Below, piece after piece: positions 42,570 through 51,337 of a stretch of DNA of 64,000 nt. Both the position numbers and the translations under genes were made by a program. Numbering within the stretch: the stretch's first letter is position 1; the number at the start of each line of letters is the position of its first letter. The stretch is from Brevibacterium limosum (GTDB taxonomy: Bacteria > Actinomycetota > Actinomycetes > Actinomycetales > Brevibacteriaceae). The notes beneath the pieces were generated by a model. That model saw only the letters and a list, made by a program, of their open reading frames with translations, was not told the origin of the DNA and did no database searches. The stretch spans positions 1,674,001-1,738,000 of the forward strand of contig NZ_CP050154.1 of NCBI RefSeq assembly GCF_011617705.1. Reading direction: 5' to 3'.

Positions 42570-43961
42570 ATGGTCGTGGCCTGGTGGAGCATCATTCCGT
42601 TCGTTCTGCTGCTCGGGTGCATCGCGGTGCTCCCACTCATCCCGGCCACTGAGAAGATCTGGGACCGCAACCTCGTCAAACTCATCGTCGCTCTCATCCT
42701 CGGTGTGCCGATCGCCGTGTGGTTCCTGCTCAGCGGAGAGACGACGACCGTCATCCACGCGCTGCTCGAGTACTTCCAGTTCATCATGCTCATCGGCAGC
42801 CTCTTCGTCGCCTCGGGCGGCATCTTCCTCGTCGGCGACATCAAGGCGACACCGCGCAACAACACGATCTTCCTCGCCGTCGGCGGTGTGCTGGCCTCAT
42901 TCATCGGCACCACGGGTGCGGCGATGCTGCTCATCCGCCCGATCCTCAACACGAACCAGGACCGCCGGCACCGCACTCACACGGTCATCTACACGATCTT
43001 CATCGTCGCGAACTGCGGTGGACTGCTCACACCATTGGGTGACCCGCCGCTGTTCCTCGGCATGCTGCGCGGTGTGCCCTTCGAATGGACGTTCGGGCTC
43101 TGGCCGTACTGGCTGTTCGTCAACGCCCTGCTGCTCATCAGCTACTTCGCCCTCGACACGAAGATGTATGCGAAGGAACCGGCCGAAGCCCTGGCAAAGG
43201 ACGCCGAGTATGCGACGAAGCTCGGCCTGCGCGGTGCCAGCGGTCTCTTGTTCCTGGCGATCATCATCGTCGCCGTCGCGTTCATCCCCTCGGTCGACAT
43301 GCATGCGATCGAAACGGGGCATGCGAGCGCCTCGGACTTTGTGCCGTGGCGTGAACTCGTCATGCTCGTCTCGGCAGCTGCCTCGTTCCTCGTCGGTGAT
43401 CGCGGTGCCCGCTTCAACCTCAACAAGTTCACGTGGACGCCGATCCTCGAGGTCGGGGCACTCTTCATCGGCATCTTCCTCACCATGATGCCGGCACTGC
43501 AGTACCTCAGCCAGGTCGCCCACAGGATCCCGCTGAACGAGATCTCCCTGTTCATCTTCACCGGTGGTCTCTCCTCCGTCCTCGACAACGCCCCGACGTA
43601 TGTCACCTTCTTCGAAATGGCCGCTCAGGTGCCGGGCGAGCCGAGGGTGGCCGGAGTGCCCGAGGCTCTGCTCATCGCGGTCTCGCTCGGTGCCGTCATG
43701 GGTGGGGCCATCACCTACATCGGCAACGGACCGAACTTCATGGTCAAATCCGTCGCGGATTCGGCGAACGTGGCGATGCCGAGCTTCGGCGGCTACGTGT
43801 GGTGGTCGCTGCGCCGCCTCGCGCCGATCCTCGCCTCGATGGTGCTCATCTTCATGACCGGTTCCCTGTGGTGGATTCTGCTCGGAGTGCTGGTCGCCCT
43901 CGTGATCCTCGGACAGGCCGGGCGAGACCTGCGCGCGGCGAAAGTCGTGAAGGCAGAGTGA
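42570..43961 (+). CDS. Ion transporter superfamily protein, NhaD-like Na+/H+ antiporter
   Basis: The 463-residue protein has about 11-12 membrane segments and ArsB/NhaD (IT superfamily) features: 'FLVGDIKATPRNNTIFLAVG' near residue 88, 'SFIGTTGAAMLLIRPILNTN' near 112 and 'FTGGLSSVLDNAPTYVTFFE' near 330. 'GAITYIGNGPNFMVKSVAD' follows near 388. These paired re-entrant loops bind ion and substrate. Bacterial relatives are annotated as sodium:proton antiporters, but the transported ion is not provable here. AAAGGAG precedes the ATG by 9 nt. It overlaps the MFS gene by 4 nt. Confidence 0.85.
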   Translation: MVVAWWSIIPFVLLLGCIAVLPLIPATEKIWDRNLVKLIVALILGVPIAVWFLLSGETTTVIHALLEYFQFIMLIGSLFVASGGIFLVGDIKATPRNNTIFLAVGGVLASFIGTTGAAMLLIRPILNTNQDRRHRTHTVIYTIFIVANCGGLLTPLGDPPLFLGMLRGVPFEWTFGLWPYWLFVNALLLISYFALDTKMYAKEPAEALAKDAEYATKLGLRGASGLLFLAIIIVAVAFIPSVDMHAIETGHASASDFVPWRELVMLVSAAASFLVGDRGARFNLNKFTWTPILEVGALFIGIFLTMMPALQYLSQVAHRIPLNEISLFIFTGGLSSVLDNAPTYVTFFEMAAQVPGEPRVAGVPEALLIAVSLGAVMGGAITYIGNGPNFMVKSVADSANVAMPSFGGYVWWSLRRLAPILASMVLIFMTGSLWWILLGVLVALVILGQAGRDLRAAKVVKAE

Positions 43962-45205
43962 GAGCCGCTGCCGGAGTCGGCCTCTACTTCACCGGCAACG
44001 GCGCCGTCTTCGCGGCTCTCCTGCCGTGGTATCCGCTGCTGGTCGAACGACTCGGGCTGAGTTCGTGGCAGTTCGGCCTCGTCGTCGCCTGCTTCGCCGT
44101 CGGATCGCTGCTGTCCTCGGCCCTGCCTGCCGCGCTCATCGCCCGATTCGGCGCCCACCGAGTCGTCATCGGCGGGACGGTGATGCTCGGTGTGGCCGCC
44201 TCGGCGACGGCCTGGTCGGTCAACGGCGTGATGATGGCGATCTGCCTGCTCCTGCTGGGGTGCTGCGATGCGATCGTCGATGTCGCTCAGAACGTCGTCG
44301 GCATCTCCGTCCAGGAACGGTCCGGTCGGACGATCCTGTCGTCGATGCATGCGCTGTGGAGTCTCGGCGGGCTGGTCAGCGGAGCCGCCGCCACCGCGGC
44401 CGCCAGTGCGAGCTTCGACATGCGAGTATGGCTGGCCCTCATCGGCTTCGCCGCAGTGATCATCACGATCGCGGGGCGTCGCCTCATCGGCGGCTATGCC
44501 TCGCCGAGGCGGGTCGCCGATTCCGATGCGGATCCGGACTCCGGTTCCGGCGCGGATCCGGACTCCGGTTCCGAAGCCGGGGGACCGGCCGACTCCGACC
44601 GGCATGGCAGGGGCGGACATGGCCGAGGCGGGGCCGCGGGGCGCTCGAAGCGGGCGATCCTCTTCGCGGCGCTGCCCTTGGCGATCGTGGCGATCTGCGG
44701 TGCCGCGGTCGAGGACATTGCGAACAACTGGGCGGGGCTGGCAGCGGTCGAGTTCGCGGACGTTCCGGCCGCCTCGGCGGGGATCGCCTTCAGCATCGTC
44801 ATCGGCAGCCAATGCCTCGGACGCTTCAGCGGGGACCTGCTCGTGACGAGGTTCGGGGCCGGCCGGATCGCTCGCCTCGGCGGCGGGCTCATCGCGCTCG
44901 GGGGGATCGGCGTCGTCGTCGCTCAGGAACCCGTTCTGCTGCTCGTCTCGATGGGAGCACTCGGATTCGGCTCGGCGACGCTCGTGCCCGGTGCACTCGG
45001 AGCGGCCGCCCGTCTGCCTGGGGTCGGGCGGGCCGGGGGAGTGACGCTCGTGAACTGGCTGATGCGTGTCGGCTATCTCGGCACGAGCCCGCTGGTCGGA
45101 GTCGTCGCCACCGGAGCCGGACTGCGGTGGGGCCTCGGCATCCTCGTGCTCGTCGGCGCTCTGACGATGATCTTCGCGAACCGCCTCGGCGTCCGACGGG
45201 ACTGA
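43958..45205 (+). CDS. MFS transporter with low-complexity central loop
   Basis: The 415-residue protein has 12 membrane segments of the major facilitator type, beginning 'GVGLYFTGNGAVFAALLPWY'. The signature-like 'LPAALIARFGAHRVVIGG' is near residue 55, and 'GCCDAIVDVAQNVVGISVQ' is near 100. The cytosolic loop between helices 6 and 7 (about residues 185-230) is a Asp/Gly/Ser-rich stretch containing a repeated 'DPDSGS' unit and an HGRGG duplication. The substrate is unknown. The GTG start overlaps the antiporter stop, so the two membrane proteins are made together. No terminator is seen before the tRNA gene. Confidence 0.87.
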   Translation: MRAAAGVGLYFTGNGAVFAALLPWYPLLVERLGLSSWQFGLVVACFAVGSLLSSALPAALIARFGAHRVVIGGTVMLGVAASATAWSVNGVMMAICLLLLGCCDAIVDVAQNVVGISVQERSGRTILSSMHALWSLGGLVSGAAATAAASASFDMRVWLALIGFAAVIITIAGRRLIGGYASPRRVADSDADPDSGSGADPDSGSEAGGPADSDRHGRGGHGRGGAAGRSKRAILFAALPLAIVAICGAAVEDIANNWAGLAAVEFADVPAASAGIAFSIVIGSQCLGRFSGDLLVTRFGAGRIARLGGGLIALGGIGVVVAQEPVLLLVSMGALGFGSATLVPGALGAAARLPGVGRAGGVTLVNWLMRVGYLGTSPLVGVVATGAGLRWGLGILVLVGALTMIFANRLGVRRD

Positions 45206-45371
45206 ATCGTCGGCATGTCACACGGCTGACGATGACGTGTCTGAATGGAAGCGCGACAGGTGCAGAAAGAATCCGGATGCGGAAAATGTGCCGGACACGA
45301 AAAATGTGCCGCGGCTTCGTGTGGACGAAGTGGCGACACATGACCCAGCTAGCGGGTGGTACCCCTGGTGG

Positions 45372-45445
45372 TCGGGCTAGCGGGATTTGAACCCACGACC
45401 TCTTCACCCCCAGTGAAGCGCGCTACCAAGCTGCGCCATAGCCCG
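45372..45445 (-). tRNA. tRNA-Pro (anticodon GGG)
   Basis: The minus strand folds as a full cloverleaf. The acceptor stem pairs CGGGCTA with TAGCCCG, with A as discriminator. The D arm is GCGC-AGCTTGGTA-GCGC. The anticodon stem CTTCA/TGAAG holds loop CTGGGGG, so the anticodon is GGG. The T arm GTGGG-TTCAAAT-CCCGC is canonical. CCA is not encoded. It reads CCC/CCU proline codons. It lies convergent to the MFS gene and divergent from gcvH. Confidence 0.96.
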
Positions 45446-45640
45446 TTACCGTACTCCCTCGTGGGCAACGAGAACTAGCTTATACCGATCAGGCGCCAAC
45501 TGCCAAAACCGCGTTCCGTGACCTTCGAAAAACAGGTATCATCCCAGGTAGATACCGAAGAAGCGGGACTTGCAGATGCCTGAGAGGGTGACTCGGTAAC
45601 ATTTCCGTTTCGTGATTGTTATGAAAGTGGCCCAGGCGGC

Positions 45641-45646
45641 TATGCT
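45641..45646 (+). promoter_or_regulatory. Putative promoter -10 of gcvH-FHA operon
   Basis: TATGCT (45641-45646), with TTGTTA at 45616-45621 as a possible -35 (19-nt spacer), precedes the gcvH ATG by 29 nt. GAGGAG at 45665-45670 is the ribosome site. A GGTATC/GATACC inverted repeat at 45535-45556 lies further upstream. Confidence 0.45.
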
Positions 45647-45675
45647 TGGTACACCGACAAACTAGAGGAGTCGAC

Positions 45676-46080
45676 ATGGCAGATCTGGATTATCCAGTGT
45701 CTTTGCGGTACTCGCGCGACCATGAGTGGGTTGCGACCACGGATGACAACGCAGTAGTCCGTGTGGGTATCACTGATTTCGCCCAGGAACAGCTGGGTGA
45801 CGTCGTCTATGTCGACCTGCCTGAAGCTGGGGATTCGGTCACCGCTGGGGAGTCCTGTGGCGAAGTCGAGAGCACGAAGAGCGTCTCTGACCTGATCGCC
45901 CCTGTGTCCGGGACCGTCACCGAGGTCAACGATGCGCTCGACGATTCACCTGAGACCGTGAACTCGTCGCCCTTCGAAGACGGGTGGATGTACCTCGTCG
46001 AACTCAGTGAACCCGAACAGCTCGAATCGCTGATGGACAGCGAGGCGTACAAAGAGCTCATTCAGAGCGAGGAGGCGTAA
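45676..46080 (+). CDS. gcvH: Glycine cleavage system H protein
   Basis: The 134-residue protein carries the lipoyl group that shuttles aminomethyl units between P and T proteins. The lipoyl Lys lies in 'CGEVESTKSVSDLIAPVSG' near residue 64. 'YSRDHEWVATTDDNAVVRVG' and 'ITDFAQEQLGDVVYVDLPE' precede it. ATG 45676 has a strong GAGGAG site. An open frame 10 codons further upstream is not needed. The other gcv genes are not nearby. The order gcvH-FHA-DUF151 resembles Rv1826-Rv1829. The stop shares a base with the next ATG (TAATG). Confidence 0.95.
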   Translation: MADLDYPVSLRYSRDHEWVATTDDNAVVRVGITDFAQEQLGDVVYVDLPEAGDSVTAGESCGEVESTKSVSDLIAPVSGTVTEVNDALDDSPETVNSSPFEDGWMYLVELSEPEQLESLMDSEAYKELIQSEEA

Positions 46081-47147
46081 TGTCGCAGAATCACGATCAG
46101 AATCGTCCGACCCCCTCGCAGCCCTGGTATGACAACGGACAGGTCCCGCAGTCGAAGAAGTTCCCGTTCGGGGCAGCAAACGGCAACGGCGGCGACGAAT
46201 CGGCGACTCGGGTGAACCCGCAGATCGACCAGAACGGTCAGGGGAACACCCCTCCCTATGGTCAGCAGCCGGCCGAAGGAGCCCCGCAGGCCCCGCAGTC
46301 CGGCAACGGCCAGAACTTCGGCGGCACCCCGCAGGGCGGACAGCCGTACGGCAACGGTCAGCAGTTCGGCGGCACACCGCAGGGCGGACAGAACTTCGGT
46401 GCGTCCCAGCCGGCCAACCAGCCCTATGTCGGAAACGGTCAGGGCAGCCAGGGTCAGCCGCAGTATCAGCCTCAGCAGAATCAGTATCCGCCGCAGAACT
46501 ATGGCCAACCGCAGAGCGGTCAGCCTCAGGGCAGCCAGGGTCAGCAGTTCGGAAATCATCCGCAGCAGGGCGGCCAGCAGCAGTACGGTTCGAATGATGC
46601 CGGCCAGTACGGTCAGTTCGATCCCAACCAGCAGCAGGGAAGCCAGCCCGGTCCGGGCCAGTATGGCCAGCCGCCCCAGCCCGGCCCCGGGCAGTACGGC
46701 CAGCCCCAGTCCGGTCAGCCCCAGGGTGAGCCTGCGAACGGCGGTCGGGATGCGATGAGCGATTCGGGCAGCCAGCAGTTCCAAGGCATCCTGGATCCGC
46801 ACACCGGCGAGATCCACCCGGTACCCGACCTCGAAGGTCTGCAGGATGCCGATGCACTGCTCGTCGTCGTCTCCGGACCGGACTCCGGTTCGCAGATCCT
46901 GCTCGACACCGATGTGGTCACAGTCGGCCGCAGCCCGAATGCCGATATCTTCCTCGATGACGTCACCGTCTCGCGTAAGCATGCTGAGTTCATCCGCACG
47001 CCCAGCGGTTTCACGCTGCGCGACACGGGCTCGCTCAACGGCACCTATGTGGGGCGTCAGCTCATCGACTCCATCGAACTGCAGAACGGAGCCGATGTGC
47101 AGATCGGCAAGTTCCGAATGATCTTCCAGCAGCGTCCGCGCTCCTGA
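46080..47147 (+). CDS. FHA-domain protein, GarA/OdhI-like, with Gln/Gly/Pro-rich N-terminus
   Basis: The last 100 of 355 residues form an FHA domain: 'VVTVGRSPNADIFLDDVTVS', 'RKHAEFIRTPSGFTLRDTGS', 'LNGTYVGRQLIDS'. It has the phosphothreonine-binding Arg, Ser, His and Asn. The first 215 residues are a repetitive Gln/Gly/Pro/Asn/Tyr tract. GarA and OdhI are phosphorylated by Ser/Thr kinases and inhibit 2-oxoglutarate dehydrogenase. The gcvH context supports that role. However, the ETTSVF phosphosite that normally precedes the FHA domain is not visible, so regulation may differ. It is more than twice the GarA length. Confidence 0.82.
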   Translation: MSQNHDQNRPTPSQPWYDNGQVPQSKKFPFGAANGNGGDESATRVNPQIDQNGQGNTPPYGQQPAEGAPQAPQSGNGQNFGGTPQGGQPYGNGQQFGGTPQGGQNFGASQPANQPYVGNGQGSQGQPQYQPQQNQYPPQNYGQPQSGQPQGSQGQQFGNHPQQGGQQQYGSNDAGQYGQFDPNQQQGSQPGPGQYGQPPQPGPGQYGQPQSGQPQGEPANGGRDAMSDSGSQQFQGILDPHTGEIHPVPDLEGLQDADALLVVVSGPDSGSQILLDTDVVTVGRSPNADIFLDDVTVSRKHAEFIRTPSGFTLRDTGSLNGTYVGRQLIDSIELQNGADVQIGKFRMIFQQRPRS

Positions 47148-47157
47148 CCGGGGGATA

Positions 47158-47643
47158 ATGTCAAAAGTTGAAGTCGAGGTTGTCGGCGTCCGCATCGAAA
47201 TGCCCGCCAACCAACCGATTCTCCTGCTCAAGGCCAGCGAACCTGCCTACTATCTGCCGATCTGGGTCGGGGCGATCGAAGCCAATGCGCTGTCGATCGC
47301 GCAGCGGGGGCTGACCCCGCCGCGTCCGATGGCTCATGCTCTGCTGCTCGACGTCCTCGAGAAGTACGACGCCGAGCTGCAGGACGTGACGATCACCGGC
47401 AAGGACGGTCAGATCTTCCTGGCCGAGCTGCACACGAACGACGGGAAGTCGATCTCCGCACGCCCCTCGGACGCGGTGACCCTGGCGCTGACAGCGCACT
47501 GCCCCGTCTTCGTCGAAACGCAATTGCTTGAAGAATCCGGAATCGAAGCCCCCGAGGCCGACGAAGAGGAAGTCGCACAGTTCAGAGACTTCCTCGACAA
47601 TGTCTCGGCCGAGGACTTCGAGACCGGCACCGAAAATCCATGA
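47158..47643 (+). CDS. DUF151 bifunctional nuclease-family protein
   Basis: The 161-residue protein matches the DUF151/BFN family. It has 'VGVRIEMPANQPILLLKASE' near residue 9, 'YLPIWVGAIEANALSIAQRG' near 31, 'RPMAHALLLDVLEKYDAELQ' near 55 and 'SISARPSDAVTLALTAHCPV' near 96. Plant relatives have RNase and DNase activity, and the bacterial role is unsettled. It follows the FHA gene by 10 nt, and the order mirrors Rv1826-Rv1829 except that no MerR gene lies between. The acidic C-terminal 30 residues are typical. Confidence 0.88.
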   Translation: MSKVEVEVVGVRIEMPANQPILLLKASEPAYYLPIWVGAIEANALSIAQRGLTPPRPMAHALLLDVLEKYDAELQDVTITGKDGQIFLAELHTNDGKSISARPSDAVTLALTAHCPVFVETQLLEESGIEAPEADEEEVAQFRDFLDNVSAEDFETGTENP

Positions 47644-47653
47644 AAGTGAAACA

Positions 47654-49048
47654 TTGAGTCTCCACACCGATCCGGTCCTGTCCAACAGAGAAATCGCCGC
47701 TGCCGGCAATGACAGTCTGCGCGGTCTCGATGACTGGCGAGAGATGAACCCGAAGCAGCAGCCGACTTATCTCGACAGCACCGCGCTCGAAGAGGTGCTC
47801 ACCGATCTGCGCAGCTCTCCGCCGTTGGTCTTCGCCGGTGAAGCCGATGTGCTCAAGCAGCGCATCGCTGCCGCTTCGCGCGGAGAGGCCTTCGTTCTCG
47901 CCGGCGGCGACTGCGCCGAATCCTTCGACGGAGCCCAGGCGGATAAGATCCGGGCCCGGGTGCAGACGGTTCTGCAGATGGCGGCCGTGCTCACCTACGG
48001 CGGTTCGATGCCCGTGGTGAAGATCGGTCGCATGGCCGGTCAGTTCGCCAAGCCGCGTTCTACCGATATGGAGACCCGCGACGGCGTCACCCTGCCCTCG
48101 TTCCGCGGCGATATCGTCAACGGCTACGAGTTCACCGAGGACTCCCGCCGTCACGATCCCGAGCGTCTGCTCAAGGCGTACCACATCTCCGCCTCCACGC
48201 TGAACCTCATCCGTGCATTCACCCAGGGCGGCTTCGCCGATCTGCGCTTCGTCCACGACTGGAACCGCGGTTTCCTCGCGTCGAACCCCGGTTACCAGCG
48301 CTACGAACAGACCGCTGCCGAGATCGACCGCGCCATCCGCTTCATGGATGCCTGCGGAGCCGATTTCGATGCTCTCAAGACCACTGAGTTCTACGCCGCC
48401 CACGAGGCGCTGCTGCTCGAGTACGAACGGGCACTGACCCGCATCGACTCGCGCACCGGCGAAGCCTACGACGTGTCGGGCCACTTCCTGTGGATCGGTG
48501 AGCGCACTCGCGAGATCGACGGCGCCCACGTGGACTTCCTGTCGAAGGTGCGCAACCCCATCGGCGTCAAGCTGGGACCCACGGCCACCGCTGACGATGC
48601 TCTGGCCCTGGCCGAGAAGCTCGATCCGGATGCCGAGCCCGGCCGTCTGACCTTCGTCACCCGCATGGGTGCCGGCCAGATCGGTGAGGCACTGCCGGCA
48701 CTGCTGTCGGGAATCGGCGACCGGCTGCCGCACGTGACGTGGGTCTGCGACCCGATGCACGGCAATACGATCACGTCGAACACCGGGTACAAGACCCGTC
48801 GCTTCGAAGACGTCATGGCCGAAGTCGAAGGCTTCTTCAACGCTCACCGCGATGCCGGCACCATCCCCGGCGGACTGCACATCGAGCTCACCGGCGACGA
48901 CGTCACGGAGATCATGGGCGGAGCCACGGAGATCGACGACGAAGGTCTGCGTCGGCGCTACGAGACCCTCGTCGACCCGCGCCTCAACCACGACCAGTCG
49001 CTGGAGATGGCGTTCCAGGTCGCCGAGTACCTCACCCGCAGGCAGTGA
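47654..49048 (+). CDS. aroG: DAHP synthase, class II (first step of shikimate pathway)
   Basis: The 464-residue enzyme condenses phosphoenolpyruvate and erythrose 4-phosphate to DAHP. It is the plant-like class II type (Rv2178c). It has 'VLAGGDCAESFDGAQADKIR' near residue 80, carrying a metal-ligand Cys, and 'MPVVKIGRMAGQFAKPRS' near 118. 'TWVCDPMHGNTITSNTGYKT' follows near 365, then 'HIELTGDDVTEIMGG'. The start is a TTG at 47654, 11 nt after the DUF151 stop, because no other start fits. The open frame further upstream lies inside DUF151. It ends just before a 28-bp hairpin. Confidence 0.94.
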   Translation: MSLHTDPVLSNREIAAAGNDSLRGLDDWREMNPKQQPTYLDSTALEEVLTDLRSSPPLVFAGEADVLKQRIAAASRGEAFVLAGGDCAESFDGAQADKIRARVQTVLQMAAVLTYGGSMPVVKIGRMAGQFAKPRSTDMETRDGVTLPSFRGDIVNGYEFTEDSRRHDPERLLKAYHISASTLNLIRAFTQGGFADLRFVHDWNRGFLASNPGYQRYEQTAAEIDRAIRFMDACGADFDALKTTEFYAAHEALLLEYERALTRIDSRTGEAYDVSGHFLWIGERTREIDGAHVDFLSKVRNPIGVKLGPTATADDALALAEKLDPDAEPGRLTFVTRMGAGQIGEALPALLSGIGDRLPHVTWVCDPMHGNTITSNTGYKTRRFEDVMAEVEGFFNAHRDAGTIPGGLHIELTGDDVTEIMGGATEIDDEGLRRRYETLVDPRLNHDQSLEMAFQVAEYLTRRQ

Positions 49049-49054
49049 CAGACA

Positions 49055-49113
49055 CCACTGAGAATGCCGGGGGCTCCGCAGAGATTCTGCGGAGCCCCCG
49101 GCATTCTCAGTGG
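49055..49113. terminator. Perfect 28-bp hairpin between convergent aroG and pknL
   Basis: Bases 49055-49082 pair without mismatch with 49086-49113 around a 3-nt loop (GAT). It lies 7 nt after the aroG stop and 11 nt before the pknL stop, so it can end transcripts from both sides. The long perfect stem is unusual even for a bidirectional terminator. Confidence 0.9.
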
Positions 49114-49123
49114 CCGAACGGCC

Positions 49124-51337
49124 TCACTTGTCCTTGTCGCTGTCCTTCTTGTCGTCGTCCGACTTCTTGTCCTCGGAATCGCCGTCCTTGGACTTCTCGT
49201 CCTTCTTATCGTCCTTCGAATCGGAGTCTTCCTTCTTCTCCTTGCCCTTGGACACCCGGACGATGATGAGTGTGTTCGCAGGCTTCGCCTCGGTGCTCTT
49301 CGGGAACTGCGAGACGACCTTGCCCTTGGGCACGTCGTCGGAGAACACTTCGTCCTTGCCGACGCGGAACCCGCGCTTGGCCAGGGTCGCATAGGCGGCG
49401 TCGAAGGTCAGGCCCTCAACGTTGGGAACCGGGATCGGTGCGACACCCTTGGAGACGACGAGATCGATCTCCTCGCCCTTCGACAGCTTCGTCCCGGGCT
49501 TCTGCGAGGCCGAGATGATCTGGTCGTTGCCGACCGAGTCGCTGTACTTCCCCTCGACCTTGCCGACGGCGAGGTTCGCCTTCTTCAGCGCCGTCTCGGC
49601 GTCGGAGCGGCTGAGTCCTTCGAGCTTGGGAACAGCGAACTTCTCCTCGCCCTTGGACACGACGACCGTGACGGTCGAATCCGGGGCGAGTTCGGAACCG
49701 CTGACCGGTTCGGTGCCGATGACCTCGCCCGCCGGAACGGAGTCGTCGAAGACCTCCTTGGGCTCGGCCCTGAGGTCATTGTCCTCGAGCTGCGAGGTGA
49801 CCTCGTCGACCTTCTTGCCGGCCAGCTGGCCGGGCACGATCGAGGTGGGTTCAGGCAGGTTCGCGATCACGAGCCAGGCCACGAGTGCCAATACGGCGAC
49901 GACGGCGACGAGTGAGACGAGCACGCGGCGACGTCGAGGATGTGTTTTCGCCGAGGTGGGGGCGGCAACGGCCGCGACCGCGGCTTTGTCATCGTCATCC
50001 GATTCGTTCGCGTCGCCGGGCCCATCCGCCGAGTCGCCACCGGAACCGGAACCTGAACCGCTGCTTGCGGCAGCGCCCGCTGCGCCGGCTCCGGCGGCGA
50101 CGCCGACTGCCGCGCCGACCTCGTCGCCGCGGTGATCGCCGGTGCTGTCGTCGTCCGACGTTTCGGCAGGGGACCCTGAGGAACCGTAGGCGGTTGGTTC
50201 GGCATCGGAGTCGCTGTCGTCCTCCGACTCGTCTCCCGAGGTCACGGCGGTGGTGACGCCGCCGATTCCGGCAGCGGCGGCGACCCCGGCTCCTCCCGCC
50301 GCACCCGACGGCGCGTCAGCACTGTCGTCATCGGCCGCCTCGGCGCCGGTCTCGTCGTCCTCACCCTCGAGGTACGGGATCTCGTCCGTCCGGGACTTCT
50401 TCTCCTTCGGGACTTCCTCGCCGAGGTCGATGCTCGCGGTGAGTGCGGGGGAGTGCTCACCGGCAGCGATCTGCGGATCGCCGAGGTCGAGCTCGGCTTC
50501 GCTCATCTCCGCACGCGCTTCGGCCAGCGCCAGACGGAACTCGGCGGCATCGGCGGGACGATCCTCGGGATCCTTCGACGTCGCCCACAGAACGAGCGCG
50601 TCCAGGCGCGGACTCAGCCGGTCAACGACGTCCGACGGAGGCGGAACGGTGTCGTGGACGTGACGGTACGCGACCTGGATCGGCACATCGTCGGTGTACG
50701 GCTGAGCGCCGGTGAGCATCTCGTAGAACATGATGCCGACCGTGTACAGGTCGGTGCGGGAATCGGCTCCGGCCCTGGTGACGAGCTCGGGAGCGACATA
50801 GCCGACGGTGCCGATCAGGGTCTTCGTCGTCGTCGCCGTGGTCACGGCACGGGCCAGACCGAAGTCGGCGAGCTTGACCTGGCCATCCGTGCCCAACAGC
50901 ACATTGTCGGGCTTGAGATCACGGTGGATGATGCCCGTCGAGTGCACGGCTTCCAGCGCGGCGAGGATCGCGTCGAGGACGACGATCGCCTGGCGTGGGG
51001 TGAAAGTGCCGCGGTGCTTGAGCTCACGGCGCAGCGTCACCGAGGGCAGGTACTCCATGACGAGGTAGACGATATCGCCGTCACGAGCCTGATCATGGAT
51101 GGCCACGAGGTTCGGATGGGTGAGCCGACCGGCGTTGATGGCCTCCCGGCGGAAGCGTTCGACGAACGTGTCATCGGAGATGAGGTGCTCGTGCATGACC
51201 TTGATCGCGATCTCACGGTCGAGTCGCAGGTCGGTGCCGCGGTAGACCATGGCCATGCCGCCGCGGGCGATCTTGGCATCGATGCGGTATCGGTCATTGA
51301 GCACCGTGCCGATGAGGGGATCTCGGCGGGCGGTCAC
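49124..51337 (-). CDS. pknL: Ser/Thr protein kinase PknL with PASTA domains
   Basis: The 737-residue membrane kinase has its catalytic domain at about residues 15-275: 'IARGGMAMVYRGTDLRL', 'EIAIKVMHEHL', 'GIIHRDLKPDNVLLGTDGQV', 'KLADFGLARAVTTATT'. A disordered Ala/Glu/Ser/Gly linker follows, then a single membrane helix near 473-495. Three PASTA domains come next ('VPGQLAGKKVDEVTSQLE', 'VPKLEGLSRSDAETALKK', 'VPNVEGLTFDAAYATLAK'), then a Lys/Asp-rich tail of about 45 residues. PASTA domains sense peptidoglycan or lipid II. The M. tuberculosis PknL lacks them. GTG 51337 has GGAGG and overlaps the lytic transglycosylase stop. Confidence 0.93.
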   Translation of the reverse strand: MTARRDPLIGTVLNDRYRIDAKIARGGMAMVYRGTDLRLDREIAIKVMHEHLISDDTFVERFRREAINAGRLTHPNLVAIHDQARDGDIVYLVMEYLPSVTLRRELKHRGTFTPRQAIVVLDAILAALEAVHSTGIIHRDLKPDNVLLGTDGQVKLADFGLARAVTTATTTKTLIGTVGYVAPELVTRAGADSRTDLYTVGIMFYEMLTGAQPYTDDVPIQVAYRHVHDTVPPPSDVVDRLSPRLDALVLWATSKDPEDRPADAAEFRLALAEARAEMSEAELDLGDPQIAAGEHSPALTASIDLGEEVPKEKKSRTDEIPYLEGEDDETGAEAADDDSADAPSGAAGGAGVAAAAGIGGVTTAVTSGDESEDDSDSDAEPTAYGSSGSPAETSDDDSTGDHRGDEVGAAVGVAAGAGAAGAAASSGSGSGSGGDSADGPGDANESDDDDKAAVAAVAAPTSAKTHPRRRRVLVSLVAVVAVLALVAWLVIANLPEPTSIVPGQLAGKKVDEVTSQLEDNDLRAEPKEVFDDSVPAGEVIGTEPVSGSELAPDSTVTVVVSKGEEKFAVPKLEGLSRSDAETALKKANLAVGKVEGKYSDSVGNDQIISASQKPGTKLSKGEEIDLVVSKGVAPIPVPNVEGLTFDAAYATLAKRGFRVGKDEVFSDDVPKGKVVSQFPKSTEAKPANTLIIVRVSKGKEKKEDSDSKDDKKDEKSKDGDSEDKKSDDDKKDSDKDK

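Noticed and set aside
45535..45675. Glycine riboswitch before gcvH
   Set aside because: The gap lacks the conserved glycine-aptamer core and tandem layout. Only a short GGTATC/GATACC repeat and a promoter are visible.
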